A stretch of DNA of 64,000 nt from Erysipelotrichaceae bacterium (GTDB lineage: Bacteria > Bacillota_I > Bacilli_A > Erysipelotrichales > Erysipelotrichaceae). Positions 1 through 9,248 of the stretch are shown here, piece after piece; within the stretch, counting starts at the first letter, position 1; every line of letters starts with the position of its first letter. The position numbers and the translations under genes were made by a program. The notes below the pieces were generated by a model, which saw only the letters and a list, made by a program, of their open reading frames with translations, searched no databases and was not told where the DNA came from. The DNA lies in NCBI GenBank assembly GCA_017550145.1, contig JAFZQG010000004.1, positions 372,001 to 436,000 of the forward strand, read 5' to 3'.

Positions 1-1176
1 CCATACTGGAATACTTTCTATCAGGAGGTAATCTATAACGAAGTCAATCCTTTGGATCTTGTTAAGCAGCTGAATATGCAGTACTCCACAGCTGTAACGG
101 TTTCTGAAACAGTCAACGAAGCCTTAAGAAATAAAACTGCTCTAAATGATATTGATTTAGGCAGATGGAACAACTATAAGGATCAGATACTGGATTATCT
201 CAATGCGAACAGATCATATCTGGGTCAGATGGACCTCAATATCAGATCACCTTTAGTTTGGGATTATTACCGTGAGACTCTGAAGAGACTTTCCGATTAC
301 GGTGTGGCAATCGTCAGACTTGATGCGTTTGCCTATGCGCCGAAAGCAGTCGGTGAGAGAAACTTCCTCAACGATCCGGGAACCTGGGATCTCTTGCAGA
401 AGATCGATGATATAGCAAGCGAATATGGTTTAACCTTATTGCCGGAGATCCATGCGAGCTACGAGGAAAAGATCTATAAGCTCTTATCTGAAAAGGGTTA
501 TATGGTTTATGATTTCTTCCTGCCTGGTTTACTAATCGATGCGTTTGTCAGAAAGAACGGTTTCTATCTGAAGAAATGGGTCGATGAAATAACCGAGAAT
601 AAGATCAGGACCGTAAACATGTTGGGTTGTCATGATGGCATACCTTTACTCGATCTGAAAGGCTTACTGCCGGAAGAGGATATTCAGAAGCTGATCGATA
701 CAGTCGTGGGCAGAGGCGGTTACGTGAAGGATCTTCATGGCGCCAAGAACGTCTACTATCAGGTCAATGCGACTTATTACAGTGCTCTGGGTGAGAGCGA
801 TGCGAGAATGCTGATGGCCAGAGCCATTCAGTTATTCATGCCTGGCAAACCGCAGATCTGGTATCTGGATCTCTTTGCCGGGAAGAATGATTACGAGGCC
901 ATGAGAAAGGCCGGTGTGGGCGGTCATAAGGAAATCAACCGCAGTAATCTTTCGCTGGAAAAAGCTAAGGAATTACTGAAAGAAGATGTTGTAAGTAAAC
1001 AGCTGGAATTACTCAGATTCCGTAATACCTGTCCGGTCTTCAGCGAAGATGCGGATATCAGTATCGACTGTGATGAAGCCCGGATGAATATTACTTGGGA
1101 AAACGTCAGAGGAAGAGTAAGTCTGGATGTTGATTTCGAAAAAGAAACATACAAGATCAGTGAGGATTATAAGTAA
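1..1176 (+). CDS. Sucrose phosphorylase (GH13_18), 5'-truncated by window edge
   Basis: The frame is open from base 1 (PYWNTFYQEV...), so the true start lies upstream and about 392 residues are visible. The enzyme class cleaves sucrose, or a phosphorylated sucrose, with phosphate to give glucose-1-phosphate and fructose in the cytoplasm. The family's key motifs are present: RLDAFAY with the nucleophile Asp, LPEIHASY with the acid/base Glu, and GCHDG with the transition-state Asp. The stretch KGLLPEEDIQ...RGGYVKDLHG is typical of GtfA/SucP. No signal peptide can be judged. It is followed after 8 bases by an esterase and is probably co-transcribed with it. Sucrose versus sucrose-6F-phosphate specificity cannot be told from this. 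Confidence 0.9.
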   Translation, partial: PYWNTFYQEVIYNEVNPLDLVKQLNMQYSTAVTVSETVNEALRNKTALNDIDLGRWNNYKDQILDYLNANRSYLGQMDLNIRSPLVWDYYRETLKRLSDYGVAIVRLDAFAYAPKAVGERNFLNDPGTWDLLQKIDDIASEYGLTLLPEIHASYEEKIYKLLSEKGYMVYDFFLPGLLIDAFVRKNGFYLKKWVDEITENKIRTVNMLGCHDGIPLLDLKGLLPEEDIQKLIDTVVGRGGYVKDLHGAKNVYYQVNATYYSALGESDARMLMARAIQLFMPGKPQIWYLDLFAGKNDYEAMRKAGVGGHKEINRSNLSLEKAKELLKEDVVSKQLELLRFRNTCPVFSEDADISIDCDEARMNITWENVRGRVSLDVDFEKETYKISEDYK

Positions 1177-1184
1177 GGAGAAAT

Positions 1185-2834
1185 ATGGCATTTAAACAGA
1201 TCAGAAAAATGATCACTGTGGAAAACGGTGATATCTATTATGAATTCGCTGATAACGGTTATCAGATCCTTTATACACAACCCGCAAACGAAGTTCAGTC
1301 AAATCTGATCAACTACGGTTTTACAGGTCCGACCTTATTGTGTTTTCCGGATAAGAAAACCGATTTTGTGGGTTTTGAAAAACTGATAAAAGACAGCGGC
1401 TTAAAGCAGATTGCGAAGGAAAACGGTGTCGGTATCATACTGGTCAATCCGAAAGGAGAAGACTGGAAGAAAGAGGAAGCGGGCGCTTATGAAGCCGTAT
1501 GCAATAACCTGGGTATTGCCCAGATGAATTTCCGTGACGGATTAGCCATCATGAAGAATGATGCTTTACCTGATGAGGTCTCCTACAACATCTTAGGTTC
1601 CTGTGTCAGAATGTATGCCTACGGTTTCGGCAGCGGAGCTGACTATATTGCCAGATACTATCTTAAGAAGGTGAACGGCAACATCCAGATGGGTGATCTG
1701 GGTATGGCTGATCAGACGATGGTCACGGCTACTTTAAAAGATCTTTCGATTATGCCGGAACCGGAAAAGAATGATATCCATGTCGTATCAATAGGAAGCA
1801 GCGAACAGGCCAATGCGATCTTACGCGGTAACTGCGGTGATGTCCTGGTACAGGATGATATGGATCTGGTTAAGCAGTTCAGAGACTATACAGGCAATTT
1901 CCGTCGCTGGGTAGGCAGGATCATGAAAGCTTATAACTACGAAGCCGAAGGTATTATTGCGAAAGCCGAATCGGTAATGATTCCGATTGGCGATGATAAT
2001 GAGAGTTTCCGTAAAGGTGCACCTTTCATGAGAATGAAGGAGCACAAGGTCGGTTATGTGACATTCTATGATAAGGATCTGGATGTAGAGAATGTAAAGA
2101 GACCGTTAATGCTGGTGTTCCATGGCGGTGGTGATTCAGCTTATGCGACAGCTTCATTAGCCGAATGGCCGGAGATCGGACAGGAGAATGAATTCATTAC
2201 GGTAGCAGTCGAGATGCACATGCGCGTGTCGGCAAACGAAGTCGTCTCATTGATCGATCACTTATGTAAAGAATATGCGATCGATGAAGAGAGGATCTAT
2301 GCGACCGGTTTCTCCATGGGCGGTATCAAGAGCTGGGATCTGTTCCAGCAGTGTCCGGAAAAGTTTGCGGCTTTACTGCCGATGGATGCGGCAGATTATC
2401 CGGGCAATAACTGTTTCTTCGGCAAAACCGAAAAGATCAATCAGGAGGTCATGGTCCCTCTGCTCTATGTCGGAGGTGTAAGTTCACCTTTGGTAGAACT
2501 GCCATGTCATGATGAAAGAGCCGTTGAGAGAATGAAATATCTGGCTAAGGTCAACGGTCTCAATAAACGCTTTGAACTGAGCCAGAATAAAGAAAGCTGG
2601 GATGATCCGTATGTCGGAGATAAGGGCGATAAAGTGGAAGTCTTACATGATGAGATGTTCCCGGAGAGTGAATACTTTGTTCACTACTATAATTCCAATG
2701 ATGATAAATGCTACACATGTCTATTGGCTATCACCAATCACGGTCATGAGATCAGACCGTTCACCAATCGTTTTGCCTACGGTTTTGCGAAACGCTTCTA
2801 TAGAAGAAACGGTATTATCCAGATCGACGAATAA
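1185..2834 (+). CDS. Alpha/beta-hydrolase esterase, PHB-depolymerase/feruloyl-esterase-like
   Basis: A 549-residue protein with an N-terminal half of about 300 residues that I do not recognise and a C-terminal hydrolase domain. The latter has the oxyanion segment LVFHGGGDS, nucleophile elbow GFSMGG (Ser377) and a C-terminal TNHGHE with candidate catalytic His519 or His521. The fold class covers esterases acting on polymers or acylated sugars. There is no signal peptide, so it probably acts in the cytoplasm. An AAGGAG site lies just before the ATG. It follows the sucrose phosphorylase by 8 bases, which suggests a role in removing acyl groups from imported sugars; that is inference. The long N-terminal part is a probable accessory domain. 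Confidence 0.75.
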   Translation: MAFKQIRKMITVENGDIYYEFADNGYQILYTQPANEVQSNLINYGFTGPTLLCFPDKKTDFVGFEKLIKDSGLKQIAKENGVGIILVNPKGEDWKKEEAGAYEAVCNNLGIAQMNFRDGLAIMKNDALPDEVSYNILGSCVRMYAYGFGSGADYIARYYLKKVNGNIQMGDLGMADQTMVTATLKDLSIMPEPEKNDIHVVSIGSSEQANAILRGNCGDVLVQDDMDLVKQFRDYTGNFRRWVGRIMKAYNYEAEGIIAKAESVMIPIGDDNESFRKGAPFMRMKEHKVGYVTFYDKDLDVENVKRPLMLVFHGGGDSAYATASLAEWPEIGQENEFITVAVEMHMRVSANEVVSLIDHLCKEYAIDEERIYATGFSMGGIKSWDLFQQCPEKFAALLPMDAADYPGNNCFFGKTEKINQEVMVPLLYVGGVSSPLVELPCHDERAVERMKYLAKVNGLNKRFELSQNKESWDDPYVGDKGDKVEVLHDEMFPESEYFVHYYNSNDDKCYTCLLAITNHGHEIRPFTNRFAYGFAKRFYRRNGIIQIDE

Positions 2835-2860
2835 AAACACTTAAAGTTTAAATAAACAAG

Positions 2861-2890
2861 TGAAAGCCACCTTGAAGGTGGCTTTCATCA
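2861..2890. terminator. Bidirectional terminator
   Basis: A 12-bp stem (GAAAGCCACCTT pairing with the matching GGTGGCTTTC side) lies between the convergent ends of the esterase at 2834 and the DUF3237 gene at 2912. It can serve both strands. Confidence 0.75.
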
Positions 2891-2911
2891 TTATTGGTAT
2901 TTTGTGTAATA

Positions 2912-3328
2912 TCAGATCTCATAGAATCTGATCCAGAGTCCGTCTTTTTCTACCGTACCTGTACCGATGAAATGATTGCGGTGCAAGAGCGGTGCTAAAA
3001 CCGGGCTATCGGTCAGGAAGGTCGGAACGGTCGTAAACTTCATTGAAGGTTTATTTTCCATCCAGCCGTTGTTTTCGATATAGATGTGACAGTCGTTGCC
3101 TTCGCTGTCTTTACCCGTCAGGACGTAACGGGCAGAGAGATGGCGCATATTGCTCTGGTCGACGATCTGTGTATCGACACCCCATGGTTCTACGATTCCT
3201 TTGAACAGTTCACAGTCAACTGTTCCGGCAAACGGGATCATGGAGACTTCGCCGAGTTCGGTTTCCATGCGCAGACCTTTTTCGGCGATGTCGATCTTGA
3301 TCTCGAGTATCGGTTTCTTATCAGTCAT
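2912..3328 (-). CDS. DUF3237 family protein
   Basis: About 138 residues from the ATG at 3328 (MTDKKPILEI...). This start overlaps the end of the upstream carboxylesterase by 8 bases, so translation is probably coupled. An upstream in-frame start at 3355 would add nine residues lying wholly inside that gene. The segments AGTVDCELF, ARYVLTGKDSEG and IYIENNGW match my memory of DUF3237, a small beta-barrel-like family of unknown biochemical function often found beside esterases and sugar enzymes. Last gene of a three-gene minus-strand unit (4935-5738, 3321-4916, this gene). Confidence 0.7.
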   Translation of the reverse strand: MTDKKPILEIKIDIAEKGLRMETELGEVSMIPFAGTVDCELFKGIVEPWGVDTQIVDQSNMRHLSARYVLTGKDSEGNDCHIYIENNGWMENKPSMKFTTVPTFLTDSPVLAPLLHRNHFIGTGTVEKDGLWIRFYEI

Positions 3329-4916
3329 TTTTCGGTGTAAAACGCGGTTCGCCAAACAGTCTTAAGATGAAGGTGTTGCTTAAGAGTTTGTCATAGTAGT
3401 AGGAATACTTGTCCTGCTGATCGGAAGGGATCATCGCTGAATTGTTGTTCAGGTTGATGATGTCGAATTTATTCTCATATTTCTTCCATTCCGGACGTCC
3501 TTCACCATTTGGATCGCCTGTTGCCGCAAAGCTGTACCAGTAACCCTGAACAAGTTCCATGAAGTCATAATCTGCTCCTACCCAGTGATAAGGGAAGAAC
3601 GGATTTCTTTCACCGGTATCGACTCTGCCGAAGACATATGGCATTTCCGCACAGTGCGGAGAACCGTCGTTATGTCCTCTTTCGGTTTCATTTTCTTTAG
3701 ACATCAGCCAGATATAGGCTTTGTTTCCGAACTTGTTGCATAACTCACCGAGTTTAGCTGAACCTAAAAGCATGATATCGGAGGCAATCGTTGAAACCTG
3801 CTTGGCTGCTTCGATATTATTGGTAGCCGGATACCATTTGATCATATTCTCATAGTTGTCAGGGAAGGCATCCTTGAGATATTCATGGAATTTCTCAACG
3901 GAATATTCATCGACTTTGACTGCCGGGAATTCCTGAGCACAGGAGCCCATCAGCACATCGAAGTCATTGAATTCACCGTTATCCATGATCTCGGAATAAG
4001 GTTTAGGCAGGAATTCACCATCGATACAGAAGGTGAAACCGAAGCCCATCGGTCCGATACCCTTGGATCTCTGGAATTCCTCATATTTATCAAAGAGTTC
4101 CCAGGCATCTTTTCTTCTTAATTCATCAATGTCTTTGACACCGATATAGTTCATATATTCAACACCGAGGTCTTCCATGTTCTTTCTCGGACCCGGCTGC
4201 ATGAAGCCCCAGTAGATAGGACCGCTTTCGATGGATACTCTCTGAATCAGGCCTTTCATTAAAGGCGACGCATGCAGAGCTCCGGTTCCGGCAGCACCGC
4301 CTGACTGTCCCGCAACCGTGATCCTGTCAGGATCACCGCCGAAAACAGCAATGTTTTCTTTAATCCACTGGCAGGCTTTACGCATATCGTATAAGGCGTA
4401 GTTACCACTGGTTCCGCCTGCTTCAGCTGTCAGCTCAGGATGAGCGAAGAAACCGAAGAAACCGAGACGGTAGTTGATCGTAACGACAACGATATCTTTT
4501 CTTTTCGCAAAACCGCTTCCGTCACAGACAACTTCACAGCCGCTTCCTGCGACCATGCCGCCGCCGTGGATCCAGACGAAGACCGGAAGTTTGTCTTCAG
4601 GTGCTTTAGCCGGAGTCCAGACATTCAGATAGAGGCAGTCTTCCTCATATTGCGAAGGTGCCAGAAACTGCGGTACACCATGAACGTTGGCAGGCATATC
4701 TTCCTGTTCCATAACGTGCTGGATGGCGGCAGCCGAATACTGTGTAGCCTTACGTACACCTCTCCATCTTTCAGGATCCTGCGGATGTCTGAATCTTCTT
4801 TCTGCGACAGGAGGAGCGGCATATGGAATACCTTTGAAGATCTTCAGATTGCCTTCGGTATAACCCTGTAACCAGCCCTGTTTTACCTGTACTTTTGCAT
4901 TCTCGAAATTTGACAT
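3321..4916 (-). CDS. Carboxylesterase type B
   Basis: A 531-residue protein of the usual length for the carboxylesterase/cholinesterase-like family (PnbA type), which hydrolyses small carboxylic esters. Visible motifs are FKGIPYAAPPVAERRF at the N-terminus, EDCLYLNVWTP, the oxyanion loop WIHGGGM and the nucleophile elbow GQSGGAAG with Ser205. The SPHCAEMPYVFG segment near the C-terminus carries the likely catalytic His. No signal peptide is present (MSNFENAKVQ), so it should be cytoplasmic. GGGAGG precedes the ATG. It lies 18 bases after an esterase gene and overlaps the DUF3237 gene. A second, shorter family member is at 17720. Confidence 0.9.
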   Translation of the reverse strand: MSNFENAKVQVKQGWLQGYTEGNLKIFKGIPYAAPPVAERRFRHPQDPERWRGVRKATQYSAAAIQHVMEQEDMPANVHGVPQFLAPSQYEEDCLYLNVWTPAKAPEDKLPVFVWIHGGGMVAGSGCEVVCDGSGFAKRKDIVVVTINYRLGFFGFFAHPELTAEAGGTSGNYALYDMRKACQWIKENIAVFGGDPDRITVAGQSGGAAGTGALHASPLMKGLIQRVSIESGPIYWGFMQPGPRKNMEDLGVEYMNYIGVKDIDELRRKDAWELFDKYEEFQRSKGIGPMGFGFTFCIDGEFLPKPYSEIMDNGEFNDFDVLMGSCAQEFPAVKVDEYSVEKFHEYLKDAFPDNYENMIKWYPATNNIEAAKQVSTIASDIMLLGSAKLGELCNKFGNKAYIWLMSKENETERGHNDGSPHCAEMPYVFGRVDTGERNPFFPYHWVGADYDFMELVQGYWYSFAATGDPNGEGRPEWKKYENKFDIINLNNNSAMIPSDQQDKYSYYYDKLLSNTFILRLFGEPRFTPKND

Positions 4917-4934
4917 TTATTTATCCTCCCTTAA

Positions 4935-5738
4935 TTATTTCTTTAAAAGATATTCAATACCTTCATAGGCATGAGGTGTCCAGAAATCCCAGTTATGCAT
5001 ACCCGGACCTTCGACATATTTAAGATCTGCTTTCTGCTTCATCAGGAAATCTCTCATCTTGTGATTCGGGCCAAGCAGGAAATCTTCGGTTCCGCAGGCC
5101 ATGAAAATCTTCGGATTTTTGATGCCTTTTTTGATGTTCTTCTTAAACAGCACTTCCGGATTGTGATCGGATTTTTCTGCTTTCTTTAGATCGCCGAAGG
5201 CATTGACGTAATACGCATAGTTGGCCATGACCGGATCTTTCATATCCGGTTTCATATCTTTCAGGCCGTAGATGATCAGCGCCGAAGATAAAGCCATGAT
5301 ACCGCCGAAGGTTTCGGGATACATCAGGCCGGTATGTAAAGCACCGAAGCCGCCCATTGACAGGCCGCCGATCAGCGTATCTTCTTTCTTTAAGGCAATA
5401 TTGAAGGTATCACGGAGATATCTGATCAGATCTTCACCGAGAAATCTGCAGTACTGATGTCCGGTCGCTTCCTTATCTAAATAGAAATCCAGTCCGCCAC
5501 TAGGCATAACGACATTGAGATTGTATTTTAAGGAGAAGTCGGCAGCGGCCGAATTGTAGAGCCAGTCCGTGCAGTCTCCGCTGTATCCGTGCAACAGAAT
5601 GATCGTTTTGGCCTTACGTTTATAATATGGATTACCCTGAACCAGAAACTCAGGAAGGCCTTTATCAGCCAGATGAATATAGAATTCACCGTTTCTGGCC
5701 AAAGCATTTGACCTGAATTTTACAAAATGTGTAGACAT
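4935..5738 (-). CDS. Esterase, EstA/tributyrin-esterase-like alpha/beta hydrolase
   Basis: About 267 residues from the ATG at 5738, chosen because GAGAGGAG lies at the right spacing; the frame extends to 5792 without support. Motifs are ILLHGYSGDCTDW (oxyanion region), GGLSMGGFG with Ser127, and GPGMHNWDFW with the likely catalytic His. The family includes acetylesterases, tributyrin esterase and S-formylglutathione hydrolase. No signal peptide is seen. It leads the minus-strand unit esterase, carboxylesterase, DUF3237. A paralogue with the same domain order is at 27470. The substrate is unknown; acetylated sugars are plausible from context. Confidence 0.8.
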   Translation of the reverse strand: MSTHFVKFRSNALARNGEFYIHLADKGLPEFLVQGNPYYKRKAKTIILLHGYSGDCTDWLYNSAAADFSLKYNLNVVMPSGGLDFYLDKEATGHQYCRFLGEDLIRYLRDTFNIALKKEDTLIGGLSMGGFGALHTGLMYPETFGGIMALSSALIIYGLKDMKPDMKDPVMANYAYYVNAFGDLKKAEKSDHNPEVLFKKNIKKGIKNPKIFMACGTEDFLLGPNHKMRDFLMKQKADLKYVEGPGMHNWDFWTPHAYEGIEYLLKK

Positions 5739-5945
5739 TATAAAAATCTCCTCTCTTTTCAAATGTATTATAGGAAAGCGTATATAGAGCATGGTATTAA
5801 AAAAGTGGGATTGACTTTTGAGTTTGTTTAGAAAAGAAAACAGCTGCGTTTAATTTTTGAAAAGCATGCGTTTTTTTTAAAAGTAATTGAAAAACGAAAA
5901 TGATTAAATGAATTCAATGAAAGGACTCTAACAGGAGGAAAAATA

Positions 5946-7454
5946 ATGAAAAAACTTTTAGTTCTTTTAGCTGCTCTCTTGCTTGTAACATCATTAACAG
6001 GATGCTCAGGCGGCAAGGAACAGTCAGGTGACGAACCTTCAGTTATTACTATTGATATGTCTACACTGTTTATCGTTCCAAACCTGGAAGCTACACAGAC
6101 TGTAGAAGATTCAATCAATGATTATCTGAAGAACGAACTTGGTGAAACCGGATATAAGATTCATCTGAAGATCACTTCAATCGGTGACTATCTCCAGAAG
6201 ATTCCTATGGAACTCGCCAGCGGCGGTGATGATACTGCCGATATCGTACAGGTATTCGATGTTGCCAACTGGGCAGACAACGGATACATCATTCCACTCG
6301 ATCAGTATGCTGACAACGAACTGAAACCGACAATCGATATGATCGGTGATGTTCTGAACAACGGTAAAGTTGACGGCCAGATCTTCATGATTCCGCGTTT
6401 CTTCGGTACCGTTCTTGACTGGAAGTGGATCTACAACAAGGCATATGTTGAATCAGACGAAGCTAAGGCTGCCGGTGTTGATCCTGCAAACGTAAAGGAT
6501 CTGGATACCTTAGGCGAAGAAATGGCTAAACTGAAGACAGTTTATCCTGACGAATACTTCCTGGTATACTGCGATCAGTTCAACAGAATCTACAACTCCA
6601 AGACCAAGACTTCACAGGTCGGTACTTATACCGCAACTGTCGGCGACAGCACAACTCTCTACAACTACTATGAGACTGATGCTTTCAAGAATGCTATCTA
6701 CAAGGCATATGAATTCCGTCAGAAGGGTTATGCTGATCCGGAAGGTTCTGCTAACACTCTGAGCCATGACGCTGTCGTTATGGGCGGTGCTTCAAAGGGC
6801 GTTATCATGGGTCACTCAAATGACTGTGATTCAATCGCTTACATGTTCTCAACCACAAATACTTACGGTGCTGAATTCGGTGCAGTTACGATCGCTCTGG
6901 ATGACAAGGCTACTGACACATTAGGTATCGGTATCTCTCACTCATGCAAGGATCCGGCTGCTGCTGCCCGTTTCATCAACCTGCTCTATACTGATCAGTT
7001 CGTCTGGGATGCTCTGATCTACGGTGCTGAGGGACAGGACTATGTATGGAATGAAGATCATACAATGATCAGATATCCTGATGGCATGGACTTCAATACA
7101 GTACCTTACAACTGCATGTATTCCTGCGGTATGATCGGTAACGGCTTCGATTACTTCCTCACTTATGAATCAGGAAACGAAACCGGATCAAACGGCGAAT
7201 ATGGCAAGATCTTATTCGAAAAGGCTGCTACTCCACCTCTCTACGGTTTCATCCCTTCAACAGCCAATGTTGCTAATGAAATCGCAGCAGTATCGAATGT
7301 TGTTGACCAGTACAGCAATGTTCTGATGTATGGTGATGTCAACCCAGATGAGCAGTATCCGGTATTCTTACAGGCTCTTAAAGACGCCGGCATCGACAAG
7401 ATCGTTGCTGATTACCAGACACAGGCTGATGCATGGGTAAAGGCCAACAAATAG
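5946..7454 (+). CDS. Carbohydrate ABC transporter substrate-binding lipoprotein (LplA-like)
   Basis: A 502-residue protein with a lipoprotein signal (MKKLLVLLAALLL...LTGCSGG, lipid on the Cys of LTGC), so it is anchored outside the membrane. The body is a family-1 solute-binding fold of the LplA/DUF3502-like type: GDDTADIVQVFDVANWADNGYIIPLDQY near residue 95, and a C-terminal DAWVKANK end. It should deliver an oligosaccharide to the permeases at 11561 and 12536 and the ATPase at 16566. CAGGAGG precedes the ATG. It is followed at once by a terminator, so it can be made in excess over the rest of the system, as is common for binding proteins. Confidence 0.88.
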   Translation: MKKLLVLLAALLLVTSLTGCSGGKEQSGDEPSVITIDMSTLFIVPNLEATQTVEDSINDYLKNELGETGYKIHLKITSIGDYLQKIPMELASGGDDTADIVQVFDVANWADNGYIIPLDQYADNELKPTIDMIGDVLNNGKVDGQIFMIPRFFGTVLDWKWIYNKAYVESDEAKAAGVDPANVKDLDTLGEEMAKLKTVYPDEYFLVYCDQFNRIYNSKTKTSQVGTYTATVGDSTTLYNYYETDAFKNAIYKAYEFRQKGYADPEGSANTLSHDAVVMGGASKGVIMGHSNDCDSIAYMFSTTNTYGAEFGAVTIALDDKATDTLGIGISHSCKDPAAAARFINLLYTDQFVWDALIYGAEGQDYVWNEDHTMIRYPDGMDFNTVPYNCMYSCGMIGNGFDYFLTYESGNETGSNGEYGKILFEKAATPPLYGFIPSTANVANEIAAVSNVVDQYSNVLMYGDVNPDEQYPVFLQALKDAGIDKIVADYQTQADAWVKANK

Positions 7455-7480
7455 TTTAAGATACTAAAATCAAGTTGACT

Positions 7481-7510
7481 AAAGCGGGATCTCTGATTCC
7501 GCTTTATTTT
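7481..7510 (+). terminator. Terminator after the binding-protein gene
   Basis: AAAGCGG and CCGCTTT form a 7-bp stem followed by ATTTTG, 26 bases after the stop codon at 7454. Confidence 0.7.
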
Positions 7511-7511
7511 G

Positions 7512-7517
7512 TATAAT
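7512..7517 (+). promoter_or_regulatory. Candidate -10 box for the sensor kinase gene
   Basis: A perfect TATAAT lies 15 bases before the ATG at 7533 and just after the preceding terminator, giving a predicted leader of about 9 bases. No clear -35 box or strong ribosome site was seen. Confidence 0.4.
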
Positions 7518-7532
7518 TGAAATAGTAAGTAA

Positions 7533-9248
7533 ATGAAGAACTCATTGATCAGAAAAACAGTATTGCTGATATCGGGCATCATGATCACGTCACTGCTGTT
7601 TTTTGTTGTGACATCCGTAATGTATGATTCGTTCTATAAGCAGACGATCATCAAAGATGACCAGAAGATCGCTTCCAACTGGACATCTTCGATCGACAGC
7701 CGTCTGAATACTCTGTACGAGCATCTATATGATCTTTCGACTTCCATCTACAACAACTGCGACATCAATCCGGGTTCCATGGAGATGAGTTATGTCGAGA
7801 AAAACGATGTCATCAAAGCGATCAACTCCAAGATCATGACTTCTTCCGATATATCCGTTATCTTTGTAGCTGATACGGAGAGCGATCTTTATCTGTTTTC
7901 CAAAAACGGCATCGTCATGTCAGAGGAAGGCAATTATCTTAAGATGTTTGTCAGAGATTACTGTCTTGAAAACAACTATTCCATCAATCATAAGAAATGG
8001 TCAACGATTTCTTTCCTGGACAAGGGATATTACTATAATGCCTTCAGACTTGGTAAATATATAATCGGTGCCATGAGTGATTTCAGCCTGTATAAAATGG
8101 ATATTCCTTATAATGTACAGTCTGATAATCTGAATACCTATATAAATGACGGAACCGTCGTATATGCGATCAACGGCAGCGAAGAACTGAAAGAATATAT
8201 CGATACTTCAAGAAATGACAGTTATTTTATTAAAGGGTATGCGGTCGTTCCGATTGATCAGAACAATGCCGAAGCTACAACATATTTTGTATCAAAGAAC
8301 GAAAATGCCGGTGAAGTATGGAGGATCGCAACACTGTTTATGATCGTCGACAGCGCTTTGTGTGTCGGACTGGTAATGTATCTGATCTACTTCATTCATA
8401 AGAAAGTCAATGATCCGATCAGGGAACTGGTCAGTGCCAACAGAGAACTTTCAATCGGTGATTTCGATTATAAACTGAATTCGGAAAATGCGGGAAGCGA
8501 AGAGTTCGAGCAGCTTTACGGCAGCTTTAATGATATGTCGGATAAGATCAGAAATCTGACGATCGAACAGTATGATGCGGAGATCAGAAGACAGCAGAAT
8601 CAGCTGAAGATGCTGAGAGCACAGGTCAAACCGCACACTTTCCTCAATGCGATCAATACGATCAATAATATGACCTATACCGGTAAAGCTGAGGATATCC
8701 GCAAATATATCGCTTCTTTTGCGGCATTCACCAGATATATGCTGTATAAGGCCAAAGACTGGACATCTCTGGAAGATGAATTAAAGCATATCATGAACTA
8801 TGTGGAAATGCAGAAGATCCGTTTCCCGAACAGTATCGAATTTAACTATGAGTGTCCGCAGGAAATGCTGGTGGAACAGATCCCTTATCTGATTCTGTTC
8901 TCACTGGTGGAGAATTCCTTTAAACACGCTATGACTCTGGTCAATACGATGTATGTGACGATCAGGGGCGATTATTATGAAGAAGAGAATTTCAAAGGTA
9001 TCAGACTGATCGAAGAAGATAACGGTCCGGGTTTCTCCAAAGAAGCTATGGATAAACTGATAAATGCCGAAGCCGATGACCCGTTTACCAAGGAACATCT
9101 GGGTCTGACTAATGTGCGTTACAGTCTGAACCTTATCTATAAGCGCAATGATTTACTGCGCATTTCCAATAGAGAAGAAGGCGGAGCACATATTGAACTG
9201 CTTATTCCGGAACAGGAGATAGAAAAAGATGAAACTGCTGGTATGTGA
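7533..9248 (+). CDS. Sensor histidine kinase, YesM-like
   Basis: A 571-residue membrane kinase. One membrane segment lies at about residues 9-31, then an extracytoplasmic sensor of about 230 residues, a second membrane segment at about 268-290 and a HAMP domain. The His_kinase (PF06580-type) domain has QVKPHTFLNAIN with phospho-acceptor His368; the residues after the His differ from the usual PHFLYN order. The ATPase part has LVENSFKHA, DNGPGF and HLGLTNVRYSL boxes. It should phosphorylate the YesN-like regulator encoded next, whose start overlaps this gene by 20 bases. The likely signal is the transported sugar or its binding protein. Confidence 0.9.
   Translation: MKNSLIRKTVLLISGIMITSLLFFVVTSVMYDSFYKQTIIKDDQKIASNWTSSIDSRLNTLYEHLYDLSTSIYNNCDINPGSMEMSYVEKNDVIKAINSKIMTSSDISVIFVADTESDLYLFSKNGIVMSEEGNYLKMFVRDYCLENNYSINHKKWSTISFLDKGYYYNAFRLGKYIIGAMSDFSLYKMDIPYNVQSDNLNTYINDGTVVYAINGSEELKEYIDTSRNDSYFIKGYAVVPIDQNNAEATTYFVSKNENAGEVWRIATLFMIVDSALCVGLVMYLIYFIHKKVNDPIRELVSANRELSIGDFDYKLNSENAGSEEFEQLYGSFNDMSDKIRNLTIEQYDAEIRRQQNQLKMLRAQVKPHTFLNAINTINNMTYTGKAEDIRKYIASFAAFTRYMLYKAKDWTSLEDELKHIMNYVEMQKIRFPNSIEFNYECPQEMLVEQIPYLILFSLVENSFKHAMTLVNTMYVTIRGDYYEEENFKGIRLIEEDNGPGFSKEAMDKLINAEADDPFTKEHLGLTNVRYSLNLIYKRNDLLRISNREEGGAHIELLIPEQEIEKDETAGM

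Noticed and set aside
4440..4871. 143-residue plus-strand ORF opposite the carboxylesterase
   Set aside because: It is antisense to a gene with full catalytic motifs, has no ribosome site and no recognisable domain; it arises from codon bias of the true gene.
5821..5945. Possible catabolite-repression (cre) site before the binding-protein gene
   Set aside because: TTGAAAAACGAAAATGA resembles a cre half but the spacing to the CG is off by one and the second half is missing.
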